A stretch of DNA of 39,575 nucleotides, from contig CAYYHU010000021.1 in the NCBI GenBank assembly GCA_964471865.1, positions 1 to 39,575 of the forward strand. Reading direction: 5' to 3'. Of this stretch, positions 1 through 8,816 are shown piece after piece; position 1 is the first letter of the stretch, and each line of letters starts with the position of its first letter. A program made the position numbers and the translations under genes. The stretch comes from CAYMUC01 sp964471865 (GTDB lineage Bacteria; Actinomycetota; Acidimicrobiia; Acidimicrobiales; Ilumatobacteraceae). The notes beneath the pieces are model-generated. The model ran no database searches and was not told the DNA's origin. It saw nothing but the letters and a program-made list of their open reading frames with translations.

Positions 1-175
1 ACTCGAGTCGGCCGCTCGACGGTTGGGCTGCGGCGATGTTCGACGCATCGACGAGGTGGAGGCGGCCTGCGCGCACGCGCTGAAGAGCGCGGATACCGAC
101 GATGCGATCCTGATTGCCGGATCGCTCTACGTCGTGGGGGCCGCACGGCCCTTTCTCCGCCGACGCTTACGCTGA
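1..175 (+). CDS. folC: Folylpolyglutamate synthase / dihydrofolate synthase, C-terminal end (partial)
   Basis: Only the last 57 codons are in the window, read from base 2. The frame ends in a glycine-rich stretch reading AGSLYVVGAARPFLRRR, which matches the conserved C-terminus of FolC (GSLYxVGxAR). FolC adds glutamate to dihydropteroate and to tetrahydrofolates in the cytoplasm. The gene lies just upstream of ndk on the same strand with an 82-bp gap. No folate-binding or ATP-binding motif is visible because the N-terminal part lies outside. The call rests on this short terminal motif and on the folC-ndk order common in actinobacteria. Confidence 0.8.
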   Translation, partial: LESAARRLGCGDVRRIDEVEAACAHALKSADTDDAILIAGSLYVVGAARPFLRRRLR

Positions 176-244
176 ACGCCGCGGCCCCGTTGGCGCCATG
201 GCTCTTGAGGCGCGCATGCCCGTGGCGTCGTGGCGCTCAGACCG

Positions 245-250
245 TAGCCT
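245..250 (+). promoter_or_regulatory. -10 box of ndk (near-leaderless)
   Basis: TAGCCT matches the TANNNT consensus and is followed by a 7-bp spacer before the ndk ATG, which would put the transcription start at or one base before the start codon. No clear -35 is visible. Confidence 0.5.
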
Positions 251-257
251 GGCGGCC

Positions 258-668
258 ATGTCTGAACGCACCCTCGTGCTGCTGAAGCCCGATGCCGTCG
301 AGCGCGGCCTCGTCGGCACCATCGTTTCCCGTTTCGAAGCCAAAGGCCTGCGCCTCGCGGCGATGGAGCTGCGCACCCTCACCCCTGAGGTCCTGGCAGC
401 TCACTATGCCGAGCACGTCGACAAAGGGTTCTACCCTGATCTGGTGGCGTTCATGTCGCGTGGACCTGTGGTCGCAATGGTCGTGGAAGGTCCCACCGAC
501 ACCTGGGAGATCGTTCGCTCGATGATGGGCGCCACGAATCCTCGGGCCTCGGCTCCGGGCACGATTCGCGGTGACTTCGGTACCGAGATGACCGAGAATC
601 TGGTGCATGGCAGCGACTCGGCCGAGTCCGCCGCCCGAGAGATCGGGATCTTCTTCCCGGGTCTGTGA
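258..668 (+). CDS. ndk: Nucleoside diphosphate kinase
   Basis: This 136-residue protein has the usual length of bacterial Ndk. It transfers the gamma phosphate of ATP to nucleoside diphosphates through a phosphohistidine. Visible motifs are the N-terminal ERTLVLLKPDAVERGLVG, the GATNPRASAPGTIRGDF nucleotide-binding loop, and NLVHGSDS, in which H117 is the phosphorylated histidine. I start it at the ATG at 258: the frame is open further upstream, but homology begins here and a TAGCCT -10 box sits 7 bp before it, with no Shine-Dalgarno, which suggests a leaderless mRNA. A hairpin follows the gene before mreB. Confidence 0.97.
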   Translation: MSERTLVLLKPDAVERGLVGTIVSRFEAKGLRLAAMELRTLTPEVLAAHYAEHVDKGFYPDLVAFMSRGPVVAMVVEGPTDTWEIVRSMMGATNPRASAPGTIRGDFGTEMTENLVHGSDSAESAAREIGIFFPGL

Positions 669-674
669 CTCCGA

Positions 675-700
675 TACCCGGGCGGAGGGGGACCCGGGTA
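675..700 (+). terminator. Hairpin between ndk and mreB
   Basis: TACCCGGG and CCCGGGTA form a perfect 8-bp stem around a 10-nt purine-rich loop, 7 bp after the ndk stop. There is no T-tract, so it could be a weak terminator or an RNA-processing element. Its right arm overlaps a possible mreB -10 box (TACGAT, 699-704). Confidence 0.4.
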
Positions 701-738
701 CGATTCGTCGTTCCGGCGACGGCCGACAGGAGGGGCTC

Positions 739-1773
739 GTGGCCCGCAACAACCCGCTCTCATTGAGCCGAGACATCGCCATTGATCTAGGAACGGCCAA
801 CACCCTCGTCTACGTGCGCGGAGCCGGGGTCGTGCTCAATGAACCTTCCGTGGTCGCGATCGATATCAACGATGGTCGCCCGGTGGCGGTAGGGCTCGAT
901 GCCAAGCGGATGATGGGTCGCACGCCCAACAACATCCGAGCCGTTCGTCCTCTCAAGGACGGCGTCATCGCCGACTTCGAAGTCTGCGAGAAGATGCTGC
1001 GGTATTTCATCCAGAAGGTTCATTCGAGCCGCTGGAGCAAGCCGCGCATGGTCGTATGCGTGCCGTCGGGGATCACTGGCGTCGAACAGCGAGCCGTTCA
1101 GGATGCGGCCGAGTTCGCCGGCGCTCGCAAACCGGTGCACATCATCGAAGAGCCGATGGCAGCGGCGATCGGCGCCGATCTGCCGGTACATGAACCCAGC
1201 GGCAACATGATCGTGGACATCGGCGGTGGAACCACCGAGGTCGCCGTGATCTCTCTCGGAGGCATCGTCACCGCCCAGTCACTACGGATGGCGGGAGATG
1301 AACTCGACGAGGCGGTCCTTCAGTACGTGAAGAAAGAATGCTCCCTCGCGATCGGGGAACGTACGGCCGAGGAGATCAAGATCCATATGGGATCGGCCTG
1401 GCCTCTCGAGGAGGAGTTGAGCGCCGACATCCGTGGTCGCGATCTCATCACCGGGCTGCCTCGAACCATCGAGTTGAATACCGAACAGGTTCGCGAAGCG
1501 ATCGCCGAGCCCGTCGCGGCGATCGTCGATGCCGTCAAGACCACCCTGGACAAGACGCCTCCCGAACTCGCAGCTGACATCATGGAAGCCGGGATCACTC
1601 TCACCGGCGGCGGGGCACTGCTGGCTGGGCTCGATCAACGTCTGGCCCATGAGACGGGGATGCCGATCAAGTTGGCTCCGGATCCCTTGTATTCGGTGGT
1701 GATCGGATCAGGGCGGGCACTCGAGAACATCGAGGCCATGCGCGGCCTGTTGTCCCAGAGCGGCGAGGACTGA
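739..1773 (+). CDS. mreB: Rod-shape-determining actin-like protein MreB
   Basis: This 344-residue actin homologue polymerises under the membrane and guides lateral-wall synthesis. The phosphate-1 motif AIDLGTANTLVY lies at residues 14-25, phosphate-2 in VDIGGGTTEVAVISLGG, and the adenosine motif in LTGGGALLAGLD near the C-terminus. I use GTG at 739 because AGGAGGGG at 728-735 sits 3-10 bp before it and MreB homology begins a few residues later. The gene heads a same-strand run mreB-mreC-mreD-PBP2-rodA with short gaps, the standard elongasome order. Length and motifs look normal. Confidence 0.97.
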   Translation: MARNNPLSLSRDIAIDLGTANTLVYVRGAGVVLNEPSVVAIDINDGRPVAVGLDAKRMMGRTPNNIRAVRPLKDGVIADFEVCEKMLRYFIQKVHSSRWSKPRMVVCVPSGITGVEQRAVQDAAEFAGARKPVHIIEEPMAAAIGADLPVHEPSGNMIVDIGGGTTEVAVISLGGIVTAQSLRMAGDELDEAVLQYVKKECSLAIGERTAEEIKIHMGSAWPLEEELSADIRGRDLITGLPRTIELNTEQVREAIAEPVAAIVDAVKTTLDKTPPELAADIMEAGITLTGGGALLAGLDQRLAHETGMPIKLAPDPLYSVVIGSGRALENIEAMRGLLSQSGED

Positions 1774-1807
1774 CCACGGCGCCTCGGCGACCAGGGGGTC
1801 CCCAGAC

Positions 1808-2914
1808 GTGTTCGAGACGGTGATCAGCCGACGCCGACTTCTGATCGGTCTCATCTTGACCGCAGTCCTTCTCGTCACCCTCGACCTGCGGGGAAACCCG
1901 GTGATCTCCAATCTTCGCAGCGCCACCACCACGGTGATCGAGCCGTTGCGCGCTGGTGCTGACGCGGCGGTCGAGCCCGTGCGTCGTGCCTGGCGCGGAA
2001 TGTGGGAATTCGACGATCTCGAGGCCGAGAACGCCCGGTTGCTCGCCGAGATCGAGCGTCAGCGAGGGGCAGCCATCGCGGCAGAGGCCAGCGTGCGCGA
2101 AGCCCAGGAACTTCTCGCACTGAACGGAATGCAGACTCTGGCGGGGCTCGAATCCGTCACCGCTCGAGTGGTGGGTCTGTCACCGAGCAACTGGTCTCAG
2201 ACCGTCGAGATCGACCAGGGTCGTCGTCGGGGAATCCGAGTGGGTATGCCGGTCGTGAACGCGGCCGGACTCGTCGGCAAGGTGACCCGGGTCTCTGAGG
2301 ATCGTTCGGTCATCATGTTGGTGAGCGATCCCGAGTTCGCGCTCGCCGTCAAGATCATCAATCCGGTCGATTCCGACTCTCCCATGGATACGCCCGGGGT
2401 GGGATCAGGGCTGACGACCGGACCACGCGACCCTCTGGCTCCGGTCTTGGAAGAGTCGGTCCCGGCAGCGGTGGAGTCGGGGGTGTCGCCAACGATCTCG
2501 GCGGAGTCCGGTGTCGCCGGTTCAAGCGACAGCCTCATTGCACGTGACACGAATGAGACTTCGTCGCTGGACACCACGGTGTCAGCTGCGAGCGAGGTCG
2601 CATCCTCGGTGTTGCGGGCCGGACTGCTTCCCAACGACACCGGAGCCCTCGAAGGGCGCGGTCCGGATCGTGATCCGATGGTCAGCCTCGTCGAAGCCAA
2701 CCCTCGCTTGGGTGGCATCGAGGTAGGGGCGGTGGTGATGACGGCCGGAGGAGTGACATCGCTGGCACCTCCCGATGTGGTCGTCGGACGCGTCGCCACG
2801 GTCACCGAGCGCCCGGGATCGGTGGGGCCCATGGTCACAGTGGCGCTCTCAGCGGATCTCGGAGCGCTCAATTTCGTTCGAGTCTTGCTCTACCGCCCGG
2901 GATCGGGTGGGTGA
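1808..2914 (+). CDS. mreC: Rod-shape-determining protein MreC, with internal insertion
   Basis: MreC is a bitopic membrane protein that links MreB to PBP2 outside the membrane. The 368-residue product has a transmembrane helix at about 9-26, a coiled-coil stretch around 68-104 with heptad-like Leu/Ala spacing, then the beta-domain (TARVVGLSPSNWSQTVEIDQG, GMPVVNAAGLVGKV). Between about residues 190 and 280 lies a Ser/Thr/Val/Asp/Glu-rich, probably disordered insertion that interrupts the beta-domain, so the protein is longer than the usual 270-330. After it the second half resumes (GALEGRG, then GAVVMTAGGVTSLAPPDVVVGRV). Start is GTG at 1808; it ends just before mreD. Confidence 0.93.
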   Translation: MFETVISRRRLLIGLILTAVLLVTLDLRGNPVISNLRSATTTVIEPLRAGADAAVEPVRRAWRGMWEFDDLEAENARLLAEIERQRGAAIAAEASVREAQELLALNGMQTLAGLESVTARVVGLSPSNWSQTVEIDQGRRRGIRVGMPVVNAAGLVGKVTRVSEDRSVIMLVSDPEFALAVKIINPVDSDSPMDTPGVGSGLTTGPRDPLAPVLEESVPAAVESGVSPTISAESGVAGSSDSLIARDTNETSSLDTTVSAASEVASSVLRAGLLPNDTGALEGRGPDRDPMVSLVEANPRLGGIEVGAVVMTAGGVTSLAPPDVVVGRVATVTERPGSVGPMVTVALSADLGALNFVRVLLYRPGSGG

Positions 2915-2918
2915 TCCC

Positions 2919-3425
2919 ATGGGCTCATTCGTATCTCGTCTGCCGTTCCGCCTCGGACTCGTCGGTGTCACCTTGCTCGTGATCCAGACCACCTGGGCAG
3001 CTGAGTTCCGGGTTGCAGGGACCGTCACCCCGGTGATGGTGCTCTTCGCGGCCTCGTGTGGAGCGGTGACAGGCGTCGAGCGTGGGGCTGTCGCTGGCTT
3101 CGTGCTCGGACTCCTTCACGATCTGGTGCTCGTGGGGCCTTTCGGCCTGGCAGCGGTGGCCACCGGTCTCGCGGGCGCGGGTGGGGGACTGTTGCGCACC
3201 AAATCTCTGATGCCGCCCTGGTGGCTCGCAGCCATCGTCGTGGGGGCGGCAACAGCCTTGGGCGAGGTGAGTTATCCGATCCTTCGGGCCCTCGTCGGGG
3301 TGGAGGTTCCCGTCACGAGTCGGTGGATTCACGTGGTCGTCGTGGTCGCGGTCACCGGAGCCGTGATCGCTCCGGTCGCGCTTCCCGTGGCGCGCTGGAC
3401 CATGAGGGCGCCCCGCCCGGTGTGA
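2919..3425 (+). CDS. mreD: Rod-shape-determining membrane protein MreD
   Basis: This 168-residue hydrophobic protein fits the MreD family, a five- to six-helix membrane component of the elongasome. Hydrophobic segments are visible across most of its length (LGLVGVTLLVIQTTW, VMVLFAASCGAV, AGFVLGLLHDLVLVGPFG, and a C-terminal VVVVAVTGAVIAPVALPVA). The motif GFVLGLLHDLVLVGPFG resembles the conserved GF..GLL.D...G.PLG of MreD. ATG at 2919 lies 4 bp after the mreC stop; an in-frame GTG at 2907 would overlap mreC. Identification leans on both motif and position. Confidence 0.85.
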   Translation: MGSFVSRLPFRLGLVGVTLLVIQTTWAAEFRVAGTVTPVMVLFAASCGAVTGVERGAVAGFVLGLLHDLVLVGPFGLAAVATGLAGAGGGLLRTKSLMPPWWLAAIVVGAATALGEVSYPILRALVGVEVPVTSRWIHVVVVVAVTGAVIAPVALPVARWTMRAPRPV

Positions 3426-3452
3426 ACCGGACGCGGCTGGCAGACTTTCTCC

Positions 3453-5636
3453 GTGACCGTCGACAGACGATCCAAACGAATGATGGCGCTAGGTGTCGTC
3501 GCGGTGTCCCTGGTGGGTCTCTTGGCGACCCGGATGTGGTTCATGCAGGTCGTCGATGCCCCAGCGATCGCCGAGACGGTGTTCCAGAATCGCACTCGCA
3601 CGGTGGTGTTGCTGCCCGAGCGGGGGCGGATCTTCGACGCGGACGGGCGGATCCTCGCCGATAACGAACGAGTGCTCACCATCACCGTGGAACGTGATGT
3701 CATCCGTCGGGACTCGGATCGATTGGCGTTGTTCCAACGGCTGTCGGGACCTCTGCGGATGCCAGTGGCGATGCTCGAGGAACGTTTCGCCAGTCCGCGT
3801 TATGACCCCTTGATGCCACTTCCGTTGAAAGAAGGTGTGGACGAAGAAACCGTGTTGTTCCTGACCGAACGAGTCGAGGACTATCCCGGTATCGGTGTCG
3901 AAAGCCAATGGAGTCGGGATTATCCCTACGCCCCGCTCGCGAGCCACGTCGTGGGGTATCTCGGAGCCATTCAGTCCGGACAAGTCGACCGGTACCGGGC
4001 CCAGGGCTATCTCCTCAGCGAACGAGTCGGTCAGTTCGGGGTCGAACAAGAATTCGAACACGTGTTGCGAGGGACGCCAGGGTGGGTCCGCTACGAGGTG
4101 GATTCCCGAGGCAACGTGATCAGCGAACTCGAACGTCAAGAGCCCATGGCGGGGCGCGATCTCGTGTTGACGATCGATCTCGACATGCAACAGTTCGCGG
4201 AGGAAAGCCTCGAGACGATGTTGCGCCTGAGGCGGGTGGTCACCGCCTCGAACCCGAGGTCGTTCGACGGAACCTACGCTTTTCCTGATTTCCCCGAGGA
4301 AGTGCCCTACAAGGCGCCCGCAGGGGCCGTGGTCATGCTCGACCACACCGACAATTCCGTGATTGCGATGGCGAGCTACCCCACCTTCGACAACCGGTGG
4401 TTCAACGCCGGGATTTCCTCGGAACGGTTTGGTGAAGTGTTCCCGCCCGTGGAGGACCCCGACCTCTCGATCCTGGTGAATCGAGCGATCAGCGGTCGCT
4501 ACAACCTCGGTTCGACGTTCAAACCCTTTGTCGCCTACGCCGCGCTCAACACCGGTCAGTTGCCCGGAGGCGTGGACCATCGCATCGAGGATCGGGGCCG
4601 ATACCGGCTGTCGGAGGGGAGCGTCGACCGCAGCCTGTGTGATCAGATCCGCTGCGAGTTCCGCAACGCCACCTGCGCCTCGACGAACCTTCCCTGTGTC
4701 TATGGGTCGGTGAACGTCATCGACGCCCTCGCGGTGTCGAGTGACGTGTTCTTCTACAAGATCGGGGATGAGATCTTCACCGAACGCGGCGGGCAACCGA
4801 TTCTGCAGGAGCAGGTGCGATTGTTCGGTTTCGGGGCGCGGACCGGAATCGAGCTGCCCTATGAGTTCTCAGGCACCGTGCCCGATGCCGCGCTCAAGGC
4901 GCGCCTCGCCGCGGACGGGGTCATCAGCGAGGACGAAGGTCGCGGCTACTACGTGGGCGACAACATCCAGTTGGCCATCGGGCAGGGTCTGCTTTCGGCC
5001 ACGCCCCTTCAGCTCGCTCAGGGCTATGCGGCGATCGCCAATGGCGGTTCGGTGTACAGGCCCCAGATCGTCGAAGCGATCCTCGCCCCGGGGACACCTG
5101 ATCATCCGACCCAGGCAGGGTTCGCTCATCTGGCCCGAGCTGAGGTCCTCGAACAGCGTGCCACCCCCGATCTTCAACGCCAGGTGGATCTGGGCAACGG
5201 CATCGAGGAGGCCATCGACGAGGGGCTGGCTCGGGTCATCACCGGTCCCGGCGTGACGAGTGACTATTACCACTCGACGACGGGAGAACGGTTGTTCAGG
5301 AACTATCCATACGAGGAGATGCCCATCGCCGGAAAGACCGGCACGGCCCAAGGACTCGGCAACCAGCCCTGGAACGACTCGTCGGCATTCGCGGCGTACA
5401 GCCTCGATCCCGAGCGTCCCTACACGGTGGCTGCATACCTCGAAAAAGCCGGCTACGGGTCCCGGGCTGCCGCTCCGGTGGTGAAGTGCATGTTCCTGGC
5501 CCTCGCTGAACGCGCTCCGATGCATCCCGTTTTGTTGTCCGATCCTCTCGATCTCACCCAACCCACAGCGGCACTCGAACGCCAGCTTCCGTCGACATCG
5601 TGCATGGCCGGTCAATACGGCTTCGTCACCGAATGA
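3453..5636 (+). CDS. mrdA: Penicillin-binding protein 2 (elongation-specific transpeptidase)
   Basis: This 727-residue class B PBP cross-links peptidoglycan during side-wall growth with RodA. An N-terminal helix (about 11-31) anchors it, followed by the dimerisation/pedestal domain (ERGRIFDADGRILADN, residues 56-71) and the transpeptidase domain. The catalytic STFK motif is at 354-357, the SxN-equivalent SSD at 429-431 (SSD is usual in PBP2) and KTGT at 628-631. It is longer than typical PBP2 (about 620-660). Between STFK and SSD there is an extracytoplasmic segment with four cysteines (396, 401, 408, 415). GTG at 3453 is the first usable start after mreD. Confidence 0.95.
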   Translation: MTVDRRSKRMMALGVVAVSLVGLLATRMWFMQVVDAPAIAETVFQNRTRTVVLLPERGRIFDADGRILADNERVLTITVERDVIRRDSDRLALFQRLSGPLRMPVAMLEERFASPRYDPLMPLPLKEGVDEETVLFLTERVEDYPGIGVESQWSRDYPYAPLASHVVGYLGAIQSGQVDRYRAQGYLLSERVGQFGVEQEFEHVLRGTPGWVRYEVDSRGNVISELERQEPMAGRDLVLTIDLDMQQFAEESLETMLRLRRVVTASNPRSFDGTYAFPDFPEEVPYKAPAGAVVMLDHTDNSVIAMASYPTFDNRWFNAGISSERFGEVFPPVEDPDLSILVNRAISGRYNLGSTFKPFVAYAALNTGQLPGGVDHRIEDRGRYRLSEGSVDRSLCDQIRCEFRNATCASTNLPCVYGSVNVIDALAVSSDVFFYKIGDEIFTERGGQPILQEQVRLFGFGARTGIELPYEFSGTVPDAALKARLAADGVISEDEGRGYYVGDNIQLAIGQGLLSATPLQLAQGYAAIANGGSVYRPQIVEAILAPGTPDHPTQAGFAHLARAEVLEQRATPDLQRQVDLGNGIEEAIDEGLARVITGPGVTSDYYHSTTGERLFRNYPYEEMPIAGKTGTAQGLGNQPWNDSSAFAAYSLDPERPYTVAAYLEKAGYGSRAAAPVVKCMFLALAERAPMHPVLLSDPLDLTQPTAALERQLPSTSCMAGQYGFVTE

Positions 5637-5643
5637 GTCCGCC

Positions 5644-6816
5644 ATGGCAGTGCTGACCCGCTCGCGACGCTCCGAGCCTGGTTTGGGAAGCCTCGGCTCC
5701 AGCCCGGGTGATCCCTGGCGCAACGTCGATTGGATCCTGCTGATCACGTCGACGTTGATCGCCGCGATCGGCGTGGCGGCGGTGTACTCCTCGACGCGTC
5801 CCGTGATGCTGCGCCAAGGTCTCGACCCGTATCTGTACGCCGAGCGCCAGGTCATCTTCTTGATCGTGGCGGCCGCGGCGCTCGCGGTGGTGATGTCCAT
5901 CGACTACCGGACTCTGGGAGAGCGATCGAGCACCCTGTACGCAGCCACCATCTTGGCTTTGGTGCTGGTTCTCATCGTGGGAGCGGTGCGAAGCGGCGCC
6001 CGGCTGTCGTTCGATCTGGGGCCCTTTTCGATTCAGCCCGCCGAATTCGCGAAGGCGTCGTTGCTCGTGGCCTTGGCGTGGCATGTCTCGGAGGAACGTT
6101 CCGAGGATGTGTCGTACTCGCGCTTCGTCTCGAGTCTGATCCTCGTGGGGGCTCCCGTCGCTCTGGTCGTGTTGCAGCCCGACCTCGGTGGAGCATCGGT
6201 TCTCGTCGCGTGCGTCGTGGGGATGCTGCTCGTTGCGGGAGCGAAACTGCGCTATCTCGCGTTGGTGTCCACGCTGGGGATCGCCACGGTGGCTGCGGCC
6301 CTCTTCGGTGGCCTCGTCGACCGGTATCAGCTCGGTCGTATCGAAGCCTTCTTCCGCCAGAATTCGACCGACGACCGGCTCCAGGAACTCGTCTATCAGG
6401 TGCGTTTCGCCAAGCGAGCCGTGTCCTCGGGTGGAGTCACGGGCCAAGGATGGCTCGAAGCGCCCCTCACCAACGGCGGGTACATCCCGCTGCAGTGGAG
6501 CGACTTCGTGTTCTCCGCGGTGGCTGAACAGTTCGGCATGATCGGTGCCGGGATCCTCTTGGGGCTGTTCGTCATCGTGCTGGCTCGGATCTGGAGGATC
6601 GCGCATCTCTCCAAAGACCAACTCGGAACCCTCATCTGTGCCGGGGTCTTCACGATGTTGTTGTGGCAGATCTTCCAGAACGTGGGCATGACTCTGGGCA
6701 TCATGCCGGTGACCGGGCTGCCCTTACCGCTCGTGTCCTACGGCGGTTCGGGAGCGGTGGCCTGGGCGATCATGATCGGTCTGGTCCAAAGCGTCCACAT
6801 GCGACGAATGAGATGA
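5644..6816 (+). CDS. rodA: SEDS peptidoglycan glycosyltransferase RodA
   Basis: RodA polymerises lipid II into glycan strands and works as a pair with PBP2. The 390-residue product has about ten hydrophobic helices. SEDS landmarks are GPFSIQPAEFAK (residues 126-137), VLQPDLGGA (176-184) and PLQWSDFVFSAVAEQFG (282-298), whose aspartate D287 is the likely catalytic residue; a C-terminal block reads GLPLPLVSYGGSGA. The start ATG at 5644 lies 7 bp after the PBP2 stop, so the two are co-transcribed. In many SEDS proteins the fourth loop reads G-TQS-LPE-HTDF; here the histidine-rich part is replaced by EAPLTNGGYIPLQWSDF. Confidence 0.96.
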   Translation: MAVLTRSRRSEPGLGSLGSSPGDPWRNVDWILLITSTLIAAIGVAAVYSSTRPVMLRQGLDPYLYAERQVIFLIVAAAALAVVMSIDYRTLGERSSTLYAATILALVLVLIVGAVRSGARLSFDLGPFSIQPAEFAKASLLVALAWHVSEERSEDVSYSRFVSSLILVGAPVALVVLQPDLGGASVLVACVVGMLLVAGAKLRYLALVSTLGIATVAAALFGGLVDRYQLGRIEAFFRQNSTDDRLQELVYQVRFAKRAVSSGGVTGQGWLEAPLTNGGYIPLQWSDFVFSAVAEQFGMIGAGILLGLFVIVLARIWRIAHLSKDQLGTLICAGVFTMLLWQIFQNVGMTLGIMPVTGLPLPLVSYGGSGAVAWAIMIGLVQSVHMRRMR

Positions 6817-6842
6817 CCCTGTCCCGCCCCGGGTCCCCGGGG

Positions 6843-6848
6843 TAGGCT
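6843..6848 (+). promoter_or_regulatory. -10 box of the TIGR03960 radical SAM gene
   Basis: TAGGCT (TANNNT) is followed by 9 bp and then ATG, giving a predicted 5'UTR of about 3 nt. A weak -35 (CTGTCC, 6819-6824) lies 18 bp upstream. The GC-rich inverted repeat CCCCGGGTCCCCGGGG (6827-6842) directly before it could act on rodA termination. Confidence 0.5.
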
Positions 6849-6857
6849 GACGGCGAC

Positions 6858-8816
6858 ATGACGACGATCCTTCCCGATATGTGGGAGGAACTCGAGCCGC
6901 TTCTAGGCCGGGTGGAACGACCCGCCCGCTATATCGGCTGCGAGGTCGGAGCGGTCCGCCCCCGGCACGGTCCCGGCAAGGTGGCCTGGCTGTTGGCCTA
7001 TCCCGATGCCTATGAGGTGGGTCAGCCCAACCAGGGGCTCCAGATCCTCTTCGAGATCCTCAACGAACGTGACGACTCGGTGGCCGAGCGTGCCTTCGCG
7101 CCTTGGACCGATCTCGAGTCCCTCATGAGAGCACGATCGCTGCCGCTGTTCTCGGTGGACACCCACCGGCGCGCGAGCGAGTTCGACGTGTTGGCATTCA
7201 ACCTGTCCTCGGAACTCGTGTTCACGAACGTGTTGAACATGATCGACCTCGCCGGATCCCCGATTCGTGCCGAGGACCGCAACGAGGACGACCCCATCGT
7301 CATCGTCGGCGGGCACGCAGCCTTCAATCCGGAACCCTTGGCGGATTTCCTCGACGCGGTCGTGCTCGGCGAAGGAGAAGAAGTCGTCGGAGCCATCACC
7401 GAGGTACTGGCGCGGTGGAAAGCTTCTGGCCGTCCCCAGGGATCCCGAGGCGATGTCTTGAGAGAACTCGCCGGACTCCATGGGGTCTATGTCCCCTCGA
7501 TGTACGAGGTGACCTATGACGGCCCTCGACTCGTGGCGGTGACCCCGAGATATCGCGATGTGCCCGCCACGGTGCACAAAGCCACCGTGGCCGATCTGGG
7601 GCGCTGGCCCTATCCGAAATCCCCGATGGCTCCCGTCACCGAAGTGGTCCATGACCGTCTGGCCGTCGAAGTGTTCCGCGGATGTACCCGCGGATGTCGG
7701 TTCTGCCAGGCCGGAATGATCACCCGCCCGGTCCGGGAGCGACCCGCGGAACAGATCCGCACCATGGTGCGTTCGGGACTCGAGCGCACCGGCTACGACC
7801 AGGTGAGTCTGACCTCGTTGTCCACGGCCGATCTCAGCGCGATCGACGATGTGGTCGGCGCCCTGGTGAACGATCCAACGGCCTGTGGGACCCCGAGTGT
7901 GAGCCTGCCATCGCTTCGAGTGGACGCCTTCACGGTGGGTTTGGCGGCCCAGGTGGCTGGCCGCAAACGCAGTGGGCTGACCTTCGCCCCCGAGGCCGGG
8001 TCGTGGCGGTTGCGTTCGGTCATCAACAAGTTGATCACCGAGGACGACTTGTATTCGGCGGTGGAGTCGGCATTCTCCAATGGCTGGACCCGGATGAAGC
8101 TGTACTTCCTCACCGGGCTACCCACCGAAACCGATGAGGACACTCTCGGAGTGGCTGAACTGGCGCGTCGATGCGTCGAATTGGGACGGCACCACACGAA
8201 CCGGTCCTCGGTCACGGTGAGCCTGGGAGGCTTCGTTCCCAAGCCGCATACGCCGTTCCAATGGTTCGGCCAGAACACCCCGGATGAACTTCGACGCAAG
8301 ATCTCCTTGGTGCGTGACGCCACGGCCCGTCAGCGCGGCGTGCAGTTGCGCTGGCACGACCCCGCGGCCTCGGTGGCCGAGGGCATCGCGAGCCGAGGAG
8401 ATCGCCGGATCGGGCGTGTCATCGAACGGGTCTGGCGTGGCGGTGGAGTGTTTCAGGAATGGGGGGAGTATTTCGATCTCACCCGTTGGGAAGAGGCCAT
8501 GGCCGCTGAGGGTCTGTCGATCGACTGGTACGTCCATCGGCATCGCACCCAGGACGAACTGCTGCCGTGGTCCCATCTCTCGGCTGGTCTCCATGAGGAC
8601 TTCTTGTGGCAGGACTGGCAGGCGGCGCTCGTAGGCAGTGGACTCGAGGACTGCCGATGGACCCCGTGCTACGACTGCGGTGTCTGTACCGGATACGGGA
8701 TCGAACACGTCGTGGCCTCACCGGTTCCTCCCGCTGGAGGTAGCCAGGGAACCGGCCAGGACCTGGCCCGAGGTGGCGAGGTTCCCGTGCGTCTGACGAG
8801 TGGACCGTCGACATGA
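6858..8816 (+). CDS. TIGR03960 family B12-binding-like radical SAM protein
   Basis: A 652-residue protein of the TIGR03960 family, whose precise reaction is not established. The N-terminal half resembles a cobalamin-binding-like Rossmann region (VLAFNLSSELVFTNVLNMID, VIVGGHAAFNPEP). The radical SAM core carries CTRGCRFC with C276, C280 and C283 for the 4Fe-4S cluster. A C-terminal Cys cluster CYDCGVC (C604, C607, C610) may bind a metal or second cluster. The next gene, TIGR03936, overlaps by 4 bp (ATGA); the two are fused in some bacteria. Conserved linkage to RNase E/G and ribosomal protein L21 suggests an RNA- or ribosome-related role, which is inference. Confidence 0.93.
   Translation: MTTILPDMWEELEPLLGRVERPARYIGCEVGAVRPRHGPGKVAWLLAYPDAYEVGQPNQGLQILFEILNERDDSVAERAFAPWTDLESLMRARSLPLFSVDTHRRASEFDVLAFNLSSELVFTNVLNMIDLAGSPIRAEDRNEDDPIVIVGGHAAFNPEPLADFLDAVVLGEGEEVVGAITEVLARWKASGRPQGSRGDVLRELAGLHGVYVPSMYEVTYDGPRLVAVTPRYRDVPATVHKATVADLGRWPYPKSPMAPVTEVVHDRLAVEVFRGCTRGCRFCQAGMITRPVRERPAEQIRTMVRSGLERTGYDQVSLTSLSTADLSAIDDVVGALVNDPTACGTPSVSLPSLRVDAFTVGLAAQVAGRKRSGLTFAPEAGSWRLRSVINKLITEDDLYSAVESAFSNGWTRMKLYFLTGLPTETDEDTLGVAELARRCVELGRHHTNRSSVTVSLGGFVPKPHTPFQWFGQNTPDELRRKISLVRDATARQRGVQLRWHDPAASVAEGIASRGDRRIGRVIERVWRGGGVFQEWGEYFDLTRWEEAMAAEGLSIDWYVHRHRTQDELLPWSHLSAGLHEDFLWQDWQAALVGSGLEDCRWTPCYDCGVCTGYGIEHVVASPVPPAGGSQGTGQDLARGGEVPVRLTSGPST

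Noticed and set aside
3489..4796. A 435-codon open frame on the minus strand inside the PBP2 gene.
   Set aside because: It is a shadow frame that comes from high GC; its protein has no recognisable motif, while PBP2 on the other strand has all catalytic motifs.
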